Assembly (NCBI GenBank): GCA_018064645.1
Contig: JAGHUT010000062.1
Coordinates: 1-38,163, forward strand
Direction: 5' to 3'
DNA: 38,163 nt
Source: Candidatus Crickella merdequi
GTDB lineage: Bacteria; Bacillota; Clostridia; Peptostreptococcales; Anaerovoracaceae
Part shown: in pieces, positions 32,818 to 38,163 of the stretch
Layout: each line of letters starts with the position of its first letter
How positions within the stretch are numbered: the first letter of the stretch is position 1
Notes under the pieces: model-generated
Databases searched by the model: none
The model's input: the letters and a program-made list of their open reading frames with translations, nothing else
What the model was told of the DNA's origin: nothing
Position numbers and translations under genes: made by a program

Positions 32818-34149
32818 ATGGCAGTACTTAGTGAGATAGCGAAGGGTTTTGAAGAAGGAAAGAGACTTTTTGCGCAGATTAAAGAACAGACTGGTACCGA
32901 GGGCTTCAGATTAGCTGAGACTCACACTTTTGATGGAACAAATGAAGATGGTCAGAATAACATGCTGGCCTGTGGCGATAATGTTGAATACATGAAGTGG
33001 CTCATAGACTCAGGTTATGGAGGCAGAATAAGCTGCATTTATATAGATCCGCCATTCTTCACTAAAGCGAAGTACAATGCAAGTGTTTCGCTGACAGACA
33101 AAGAGGGAAAGAAACACAAAGTTCACCATCTCGCATATGATGACCGTTTCGAGAGAGATCTCGGTTGTTATATCGAGAATATGACAGTAAGGTTGCTTCT
33201 CATGAAAGAACTGCTGGCTGATGATGGTCTTATGTGGATTCATCTGGACTGGCATTCATCTCATTACGTCAAGCTGCTGCTTGATGAAATAATGGGCGAA
33301 AAGCATTTCGTCAACGAAATAATCTGGAAATACAAGTCAGGTGGTTCAGGCAAGCGTCATTTCTCCCGTAAGCATGATTCAATCCTTGTATACAGTAAGA
33401 CGGGTAAATACAAGCTTAATATTCCATCAGAGAAGTCATATAACAGAGGCCTTAAACCTTATAATTTCAAAGGTGTTAAGGAGTACAGGGATGAATTCGG
33501 CTGGTATACAATGGTAAATATGAAGGACGTATGGTCTATCGATATGGTGGGAAGAACTTCCTCCGAAAGGACAGGCTATGCGACACAGAAGCCGATTGAA
33601 CTTATGAAGCGGATTATTGAGGCGGCTACAGATGAGGGTGATATCTGCGCAGACTTCTTCTGCGGGTCAGGTTCTTTTCTTGTAGCGGCTGAGCAGCTTG
33701 GACGCAGGTGGATTGGCTGTGATACAGAAGAACTGGCTACTGCAATGACTAAGAAGAGGCTCGGCGGAATTGAAGCTGATTATGATTATTTAACCAGAAA
33801 TGAAGAGCTTCACAGAAGCAGAAGGGCGTTCTTCAGACAGATAAGCAGGGAGCAGCTTGAAAGCGGCAAATGCTGGTATACATATGCTCTTGAGTCATTC
33901 ATGCCAGACTTTGACATTGGTCATGTTCCTCTCAAAGAAAGAACGCTTGTCTCAGGTCTTACCGGAAACGATGCGTTCTCACTGATTGACTATATTATGG
34001 TCGATCCATACTATAATGGCGTATTCTCACCAGAGATGATTGTTGAAGAGGATTTCTCAAATATAAGATTCATCTCAAAGGGAGAAATCGCATTTATTGT
34101 AGTTGATGTATTCGGAAGAGAATATATCTCTAACAATACCGGTCTATAA
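32818..34149 (+). CDS. solitary beta-class DNA methyltransferase
   Basis: A 443-residue S-adenosylmethionine-dependent amino-methyltransferase. The catalytic motif IV comes first (IDPPFF, residues 76-81) and the SAM-binding motif I later (FCGSG, 281-285), the order of beta-class N6-adenine or N4-cytosine enzymes. The segment between them should recognise the target. A C-terminal extension of about 130 residues follows. Motif IV reads DPPF rather than the usual DPPY. No restriction endonuclease or specificity subunit is adjacent, so it may be an orphan (regulatory) methyltransferase, or its partner may be elsewhere. Its tail overlaps the converging exonuclease gene by 20 bases. Confidence 0.85.
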   Translation: MAVLSEIAKGFEEGKRLFAQIKEQTGTEGFRLAETHTFDGTNEDGQNNMLACGDNVEYMKWLIDSGYGGRISCIYIDPPFFTKAKYNASVSLTDKEGKKHKVHHLAYDDRFERDLGCYIENMTVRLLLMKELLADDGLMWIHLDWHSSHYVKLLLDEIMGEKHFVNEIIWKYKSGGSGKRHFSRKHDSILVYSKTGKYKLNIPSEKSYNRGLKPYNFKGVKEYRDEFGWYTMVNMKDVWSIDMVGRTSSERTGYATQKPIELMKRIIEAATDEGDICADFFCGSGSFLVAAEQLGRRWIGCDTEELATAMTKKRLGGIEADYDYLTRNEELHRSRRAFFRQISREQLESGKCWYTYALESFMPDFDIGHVPLKERTLVSGLTGNDAFSLIDYIMVDPYYNGVFSPEMIVEEDFSNIRFISKGEIAFIVVDVFGREYISNNTGL

Positions 34150-35155
34150 TCATGTTCACAAAAGCGGCTGAAAATGCATTTAAGCTCTTGTAGTCAAGTT
34201 TTTCGCCGTCGCCGAGAATCAGGAAACCATTCTCATAACTATCAAGCTCTCGCAGCTCTTCATTGAGCCCGAGGGCTTTAATATTGATGAAAGGAATTTC
34301 GTTATATGTTTCTATTTGGACAGTTGCTGTAATGCTGTTTAATTCCTTGTTGAAACTGGCTGTATATTTCTGCTCTTCATCATTAAAAAGTTCTACGCTG
34401 ACACTGTTGGCAAGCTGGTCTCCGTTTATCCTGAGCGCTTTGTGCTTTATGTCGAAGGCTGCTCTTATGACAGTATCTCCGTTTGGGAATCCATAGCATG
34501 CAAAAGCTTCGTGCAGACAGCTGCATTTGAGTATGTCTTCGAAGTCGCGTTTGCCTGCAAGAAGGAGAAGGGTGTAAAGCTGAGTTACATCTTCTCTGTT
34601 ATGGGTTAATATAAGCTTCTCGATTACAGTATTGCCTGTCTTTGCATATTCGCTGTAGAGCTTAACGCTCTCGGCCCCGTTAATTACATCTTCTCTTGTC
34701 TTTGATATTCCGAAATAGTATTCAACCGATTTCTGACTCATGGATGACATTCTGTCAGGTAAGCAGCTGTGCTTTCTCAGGAATTTATAGAGATCGAGGT
34801 TGTAGAGTCTAAGTTTACTGCCTGGAAGAACTGCTTCACATCTTGCATTGAAGAAAGGGATGTCGAAGTTTAATCCGTTATATGTTACAAGATAATCGAT
34901 TTTCTCTTCCTTTATAAAATCAAGAGTCTCTTTGATGACACGATTCTCTTCGTAGTAATTCTCGGCCAGGAACTGGGTTACTCTTACACCGGAATCTGTT
35001 AGTGTAAGCATTGCTGTAAGGATTACCTTACCGGTTGTTCTTGACAGCCCGGTAGTTTCAATATCGAATACACAAAGCTTCCTGCCACCAAAGTAGCAGT
35101 CGAATATTTTGCTTTCGAAATGTGGAATTCTGTAGTCTCTTGTAAATGTCTTCAT
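34130..35155 (-). CDS. RNase H-fold 3'-5' exonuclease domain protein (YprB-like)
   Basis: A 341-residue protein with a DEDD-type exonuclease/ribonuclease H-like domain in the first 200 residues. FDIETTGL supplies the first two metal ligands, YNGLNFDIPFF the third Asp, and HNREDVTQL the last. The C-terminal half is less conserved. It resembles the YprB family (RNase_H_2). The frame stays open to 35236, but that extension crosses a hairpin with a T-run. The ATG at 35155 gives a natural N-terminus (MKTFTRDY), though with only a weak AAGAA upstream. Expression may be controlled by the leader described at 35165-35250. It converges with the methyltransferase. Confidence 0.8.
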   Translation of the reverse strand: MKTFTRDYRIPHFESKIFDCYFGGRKLCVFDIETTGLSRTTGKVILTAMLTLTDSGVRVTQFLAENYYEENRVIKETLDFIKEEKIDYLVTYNGLNFDIPFFNARCEAVLPGSKLRLYNLDLYKFLRKHSCLPDRMSSMSQKSVEYYFGISKTREDVINGAESVKLYSEYAKTGNTVIEKLILTHNREDVTQLYTLLLLAGKRDFEDILKCSCLHEAFACYGFPNGDTVIRAAFDIKHKALRINGDQLANSVSVELFNDEEQKYTASFNKELNSITATVQIETYNEIPFINIKALGLNEELRELDSYENGFLILGDGEKLDYKSLNAFSAAFVNMIIDRYC

Positions 35156-35164
35156 AATTCTTAT

Positions 35165-35200
35165 AAAAAAGAAACAGGCTGCAGGGGAGCAGTCTGTTTC
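35165..35200 (-). terminator. terminator or attenuator 9 bases before the exonuclease start
   Basis: Read on the minus strand, a 12-bp stem with one mismatch (35200-35189 with 35182-35171) is followed by six T residues ending at 35165. It may end ychF transcription, or attenuate the transcript starting near 35250, or both. Confidence 0.75.
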
Positions 35201-35250
35201 AAAAAGGGTATTGGGACTAGAGATTATAGGAACCACATACTGTAATTCCT
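35201..35250 (-). ncRNA. candidate short leader RNA before the exonuclease gene
   Basis: A promoter (35257-35284) and the terminator (35165-35200) bracket about 85 bases that contain no conserved gene. The 5' half holds a small AGGAA/TTCCT hairpin and a mini open frame M-W-F-L-stop preceded by AGGAA. It could be a leader peptide with attenuation, or a small RNA. The function is not known. Confidence 0.35.
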
Positions 35251-35256
35251 AACTTA

Positions 35257-35284
35257 ATTATATCTACAATTTAACAATAGTCAA
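35257..35284 (-). promoter_or_regulatory. minus-strand promoter between ychF and the exonuclease
   Basis: On the minus strand TTGACT and a perfect TATAAT are separated by 16 bases, with start expected near 35250. Confidence 0.65.
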
Positions 35285-35322
35285 TATAATTCTAGTAAAA
35301 ATACTAAAGTGTCTGATTGTAA

Positions 35323-36414
35323 TTAAACATTAAAGAGGAAGTGGCAGATATCTCCGTCCTTAACTTCGTAGTCTTTACCTTCAGATCTCAGCCAGCCATG
35401 CTCCTTTGCGGCTGAAAGCTTACCTTCACACTCCATAAGTTTGTCATAAGCGATGGTCTCAGCTCTGATAAAGCCTTTTTCAAAGTCGGTGTGAATCTTT
35501 CCTGCGGCCTGAGGTGCAAGAGTTCCTCTCTTGATTGTCCATGCTCTTGTCTCATCTTCACCTGTAGTAATAAAAGAAATAAGGTTCAGAAGGGCATATG
35601 ATGATTTAATGAGCTTATCAAGTCCTGCTTCAGTAATACCAAGTTCCTCCAGGAAAATCTCACGTTCTTCATCGTCGAGCTCAGAGAGTTCTGCTTCAAT
35701 CTTAGCGCAGATAACAACAACTTCTGACTTCTCGGCTGCTGCATACTCGCGAACGGCCTTAACATAATCGTTGTCTTCGCCGGAAACCTCATCTTCTGAT
35801 ACATTTGCTGCATAGATTACAGGCTTATATGAAAGAAGATCAAGACTCTTTACGAATTCAGCTTCTTCTTCGTCAAGATCCATGATTCTCGCGGACTTTC
35901 CTTCAGCGATAAAATCATTAACCTTCTTTAGAATATCAAGCTCCTTCTGGGCGCTCTTATCTGCCTTAAGCTGCTTCATTGTCTTCTGGATTCTACGGTC
36001 GATTACTTCCATATCAGAGATAATCAGCTCTGTGTTGATTGTCTCGATATCTGATACTGGATCAACCTTGCCATCAACATGTACAACATTACCATCATCA
36101 AAGCATCTTACAACGTGTACAATAGCTTCAACTTCTCTAATGTGACCAAGGAACTTGTTACCAAGACCTTCGCCCTTTGAAGCACCCTTAACAAGACCTG
36201 CGATATCACAGAACTCTATTGTTGTATAAATTGTCTTCTTTGAGTTGTATACCTTTGAAAGGTTGGTAACTCTCTCGTCTGGTACAGTTACTACGCCAAC
36301 ATTTGGCTCAATAGTGCAGAAAGGGTAGTTTGCTGCTTCTGCGCCAGCCTTTGTGATAGCATTGAAAAGGGTACTCTTTCCAACATTTGGGAGTCCTACG
36401 ATTCCTAACTTCAT
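35323..36414 (-). CDS. ychF: redox-regulated ATPase YchF (Obg family)
   Basis: Obg-related P-loop protein that prefers ATP over GTP and binds ribosomes. Its 363 residues are the normal length. G1 GLPNVGKST is near residues 7-15, the DIAGLVKGAS switch II at about 70-79, and an NVSEDE-like element replaces the canonical NKxD, as in the family. A coiled-coil region and the C-terminal TGS domain (ending CHFLFNV) complete it. It starts four bases after the lgt stop and is surely co-transcribed with it. Confidence 0.96.
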   Translation of the reverse strand: MKLGIVGLPNVGKSTLFNAITKAGAEAANYPFCTIEPNVGVVTVPDERVTNLSKVYNSKKTIYTTIEFCDIAGLVKGASKGEGLGNKFLGHIREVEAIVHVVRCFDDGNVVHVDGKVDPVSDIETINTELIISDMEVIDRRIQKTMKQLKADKSAQKELDILKKVNDFIAEGKSARIMDLDEEEAEFVKSLDLLSYKPVIYAANVSEDEVSGEDNDYVKAVREYAAAEKSEVVVICAKIEAELSELDDEEREIFLEELGITEAGLDKLIKSSYALLNLISFITTGEDETRAWTIKRGTLAPQAAGKIHTDFEKGFIRAETIAYDKLMECEGKLSAAKEHGWLRSEGKDYEVKDGDICHFLFNV

Positions 36415-36417
36415 ATA

Positions 36418-37167
36418 TTACCTCTCGTCTGAAAAATGTTGTTTTTTAAGATATCTGTACAGAACTGCACAGATAACGATTATTGATAAGCTTAATACCT
36501 GAGCCTGTCTGAATGGTCCAATCATAAGGCTGTCTGTTCGAAGTGCTTCCACAAAGAAGCGTTCCACTGAATACAGAATTCCATAAAGACACGCAATCTG
36601 TCCCGGGAAAAGACGCTTCCTGCACATATAGCTCAGGAAAAGGAACAGCAGCAGGCACCATATTGATTCATAAAGAAAAGTCGGATGAACATGCTGTCCA
36701 TTAACGACTATTGCCCAGGGAAGATCAGTAGGTCCGCCATGAGCTTCGCTGTTGAAAAAATTACCCCAGCGACCAATAGACTGTGCCAGTGCTACTGCAG
36801 GAAGAACAAGATCGCACATATCGAGCATAATAATGTTCTTCTTCCTGCAAATTATGAAAGCTGTTATAAGACCGGCAATGAGACCGCCGTGAATTGCCAG
36901 ACCGCCATTGCGGAAATTAAGCATTGCTCCTATATCACCACTGTACAAATTGTAATTAAAGATAATATAGTAGATTCTTGCACCCACAACACCGATAGGA
37001 ATAATAAAGAGACAAAGGTCAAGAACATTCTCAGGATCTATTCCGAAACTGCCAGCGCGTCTATAACATATAAACACAGCCAGGAGCATTGCGGATGCAA
37101 TAAGAATGCCATACCACATAATGTCTATTCCAAAAATGCTAAAGGCAACTGGTCCCGGTGATTGCAT
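36418..37167 (-). CDS. lgt: prolipoprotein diacylglyceryl transferase
   Basis: Membrane enzyme that transfers diacylglycerol to the lipobox cysteine of prolipoproteins, the first step of lipoprotein maturation. From the chosen ATG it has 249 residues with about seven membrane helices. The HGG motif (GGLAIHGGLIAG) and the Lgt signature IGRWGNFFNSEAHG are both present. The ATG at 37167 follows GAGAGGTG on the minus strand; the longer frame to 37209 lacks a site. A candidate promoter lies at 37200-37228, divergent from the tRNA promoter. It leads the lgt-ychF pair. Confidence 0.94.
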   Translation of the reverse strand: MQSPGPVAFSIFGIDIMWYGILIASAMLLAVFICYRRAGSFGIDPENVLDLCLFIIPIGVVGARIYYIIFNYNLYSGDIGAMLNFRNGGLAIHGGLIAGLITAFIICRKKNIIMLDMCDLVLPAVALAQSIGRWGNFFNSEAHGGPTDLPWAIVVNGQHVHPTFLYESIWCLLLFLFLSYMCRKRLFPGQIACLYGILYSVERFFVEALRTDSLMIGPFRQAQVLSLSIIVICAVLYRYLKKQHFSDER

Positions 37168-37199
37168 TTGACACCTCTCATAAGTATAATTGCCACACA

Positions 37200-37228
37200 A
37201 GTATAACATATATTACAGATAATGTCTT
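37200..37228 (-). promoter_or_regulatory. candidate promoter for lgt-ychF
   Basis: An extended -10 (TGT then TATACT) with a moderate AAGACA -35 at 17 bases on the minus strand, about 33 bases before the lgt start. Confidence 0.45.
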
Positions 37229-37267
37229 ACAAGCGGGAAATATTTTGAATATTATTAGAAAATATTG

Positions 37268-37296
37268 TTGACAATATGCTGTAGTTTTGTTAATAT
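37268..37296 (+). promoter_or_regulatory. strong promoter for the tRNA operon
   Basis: A perfect TTGACA, a 17-base spacer and TAATAT with an extended TGT. The start is expected about 25 bases before the first tRNA. Confidence 0.88.
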
Positions 37297-37326
37297 ATTC
37301 AAGCGGCACGAAAAGTGCGCAAATGT

Positions 37327-37403
37327 GGCGGCGTAGCTTAGTTGGCTAGAGCGTCCGGTTCATACCCGGAAGGTCACTGGTTCAAGTCCAGTCGCCGCTA
37401 CCA
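37327..37403 (+). tRNA. tRNA-Met (CAT), elongator type
   Basis: A full cloverleaf of 77 bases with encoded CCA. The acceptor GGCGGCG pairs with CGCCGCT (G1-U72). Anticodon loop TTCATAC. The paired first position and similarity to Bacillus elongator tRNA-Met argue against an initiator or lysidine-type tRNA-Ile. Confidence 0.95.
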
Positions 37404-37410
37404 AGTTTAT

Positions 37411-37486
37411 GGACGCATAGCTCAGCTGGGAGAGCACCTGCCTTACAAGCAGGGGGTCATAGGTTCGAGCCCTATTGCGTCCACCA
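37411..37486 (+). tRNA. tRNA-Val (TAC)
   Basis: A 76-base cloverleaf with encoded CCA. Acceptor GGACGCA/TGCGTCC, anticodon stem CCTGC/GCAGG around loop CTTACAA. Confidence 0.97.
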
Positions 37487-37492
37487 TTTTCT

Positions 37493-37569
37493 GGCCGGGT
37501 AGTTCAGTTGGTTAGAATGCCAGCCTGTCACGCTGGAGGTCGACGGTTCGAGCCCGTTCCCGGTCGCCA
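37493..37569 (+). tRNA. tRNA-Asp (GTC)
   Basis: A 77-base cloverleaf with encoded CCA and discriminator G. Acceptor GGCCGGG/CCCGGTC, anticodon stem CCAGC/GCTGG around CTGTCAC. Confidence 0.97.
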
Positions 37570-37593
37570 ACTTTTTTATTTTAAACCAAATAT

Positions 37594-37670
37594 GGTGGGT
37601 ATCGTCAAGTGGTTAAGACCCAGGGTTGTGGCTCCTGTATACGTGGGTTCGAATCCCACTACCCACCCCA
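37594..37670 (+). tRNA. tRNA-His (GTG)
   Basis: A 77-base cloverleaf with encoded CCA. The extra G at position -1 (37594) faces discriminator C73, the identity element for histidine. Anticodon loop TTGTGGC. Confidence 0.96.
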
Positions 37671-37690
37671 GTTAATTTAATATCTTCTGA

Positions 37691-37765
37691 TGGGGTATCG
37701 CCAAGCGGTAAGGCAATGGATTCTGATTCCATCATGCGCAGGTTCGAATCCTGCTACCCTAGCCA
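37691..37765 (+). tRNA. tRNA-Gln (CTG)
   Basis: A 75-base cloverleaf with encoded CCA. Acceptor TGGGGTA/TACCCTA (one G-U pair), anticodon loop TTCTGAT. The anticodon reads CAG; the more usual TTG species must be encoded elsewhere. Confidence 0.95.
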
Positions 37766-37771
37766 AGTATG

Positions 37772-37794
37772 TATGCCGACCGAAGGTCGGCATA
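37772..37794 (+). repeat. perfect hairpin between tRNA-Gln and tRNA-Cys
   Basis: A 10-bp stem (37772-37781 with 37785-37794) and a GAA loop, with no T-run. It may guide processing of the tRNA precursor; it is not a terminator. Confidence 0.6.
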
Positions 37795-37797
37795 TGT

Positions 37798-37872
37798 GGT
37801 GACATAGCCAAGTGGTAAGGCCATGGTCTGCAAAACCATTATTCCCCGGTTCAAATCCGGGTGTCACCTCCA
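37798..37872 (+). tRNA. tRNA-Cys (GCA)
   Basis: A 75-base cloverleaf with encoded CCA and discriminator T. Acceptor GGTGACA/TGTCACC, anticodon stem ATGGT/ACCAT around CTGCAAA. Confidence 0.96.
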
Positions 37873-37878
37873 CTAAAG

Positions 37879-37905
37879 ACGATCTGCGAGAGCAGGTCGT
37901 TTTTT
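37879..37905 (+). terminator. terminator of the tRNA operon
   Basis: A 9-bp stem (37879-37887 with 37892-37900, one G-U pair), a GAGA loop and a run of T residues. Confidence 0.9.
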
Positions 37906-37912
37906 ATTGTAT

Positions 37913-37997
37913 TAGCTTTAGCGGAGGATCTGCCGAAGCAAAGCAAGGCAGATCAATATACCACCGGCTTTGCCGGTGTGATTAAAATAGCTTTAGC
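37913..37997 (+). repeat. 10-bp direct repeat flanking two hairpins
   Basis: TAGCTTTAGC occurs at 37913-37922 and again at 37988-37997. Between the copies lie the two hairpins of the presumed element end. Confidence 0.55.
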
Positions 37998-38081
37998 TTC
38001 AAGCATGAAAAGAATAAATCCCCCTGTGCTATGATGGATGTGGTCGGCCAACCGCATTCTAAAGCAAAGGAGGAAATATTT

Positions 38082-38163
38082 ATGAAATCAAATAACGATA
38101 TAGCAAGTTTATCACACTCAAAGTGGCGCTGCCAGTATCACATTGTCTTCGCACCGAAATACA
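38082..38163 (+). CDS. tnpA: IS200-type transposase TnpA, 5' part only
   Basis: The first 27 codons of a Y1 (HUH) transposase. The N-terminal segment KWRCQYHIVFAPKY is the standard opening of IS200/IS605 TnpA (Transposase_17). The HUH motif and catalytic tyrosine would lie beyond the window. The ATG follows AAAGGAGG. The enzyme moves the element as single-stranded DNA. Whether the gene is intact cannot be seen. Confidence 0.88.
   Translation, partial: MKSNNDIASLSHSKWRCQYHIVFAPKY

Larger units (their letters stand above)
37906..38163 (+). mobile_element. left end of an IS200/IS605-family element (cut by window edge)
   Basis: The region after the tRNA terminator holds two compact hairpins (GATCTGCC/GGCAGATC at 37927-37954; CACCGGC-TTT-GCCGGTG at 37962-37978), as expected for the structured ends of this family, and then the start of a TnpA gene. 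The exact left boundary is not determined, because these elements make no terminal inverted repeats or target duplications. Confidence 0.7.

Noticed and set aside
36685-37161. 158-codon plus-strand frame opposite lgt
   Set aside because: It is antisense to a clear membrane enzyme and shows no recognisable motif.
37475-37675. Short open frame across tRNA-Asp and tRNA-His
   Set aside because: It is formed entirely by tRNA genes and their spacer.

Overview
The window looks like a chromosomal segment of a low-to-mid GC anaerobic Firmicute of the class Clostridia, plausibly Lachnospiraceae-like; the genus cannot be read from the sequence. The reasons are strong AGGAGG-type ribosome binding sites, the tig-clpP-clpX-lon-engB order, a lysine riboswitch, the N-acetylated diaminopimelate pathway, a 4Fe-4S DUF362 protein, and the nudF-xerD and rplS-ylqF-rnhB neighbourhoods. 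Almost all of it is core housekeeping DNA. Accessory material is limited to a decayed cell-wall-binding gene, two small unrecognised genes, a solitary DNA methyltransferase and the left end of an IS200-like element cut by the right edge.

Left part (1-12155, + strand): DUF362 ferredoxin-like protein, glutamate racemase and a beta-CASP metallo-hydrolase end at a strong terminator. A new promoter then serves a CYTH protein. The proteostasis block follows: trigger factor, ClpP, ClpX, Lon, then EngB, hypoxanthine phosphoribosyltransferase and a PHP phosphoesterase. 

Lysine block (12203-18507): promoter, lysine riboswitch and terminator precede dapA-dapB-dapH-lysA-aminotransferase-deacetylase. These genes encode most of the acetylase route to meso-diaminopimelate and lysine; aspartokinase, aspartate-semialdehyde dehydrogenase and DapF are not here. 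A shattered CWB2 cell-wall protein gene (18560-18796) follows, then an MFS transporter on the minus strand.

Middle part (20186-31528, + strand): two unrecognised small genes, a NUDIX hydrolase beside a XerD-like recombinase that has lost key catalytic residues, ribosomal protein L19 with a structured leader, RbgA, an in-frame RNase HII-RNase HI fusion, a RelQ-like alarmone synthetase, ValRS, FolC and GlyA. 

Right part (31570-38163): PAP2-like membrane protein, a small P-loop protein and a beta-class DNA methyltransferase on the + strand. These converge with an RNase H-fold exonuclease (which has an attenuator-like leader), ychF and lgt on the minus strand. A six-tRNA operon (Met, Val, Asp, His, Gln, Cys) with a near-consensus promoter and a terminator follows, then the IS200-like left end.

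I found no CRISPR array, prophage, rRNA or clear multi-gene defence system. The observations most worth following are the RNase HII-HI fusion with its retained internal start, the catalytically degenerate XerD at the canonical xerD locus, the leader before the minus-strand exonuclease, and apparently leaderless genes whose promoters abut their start codons.
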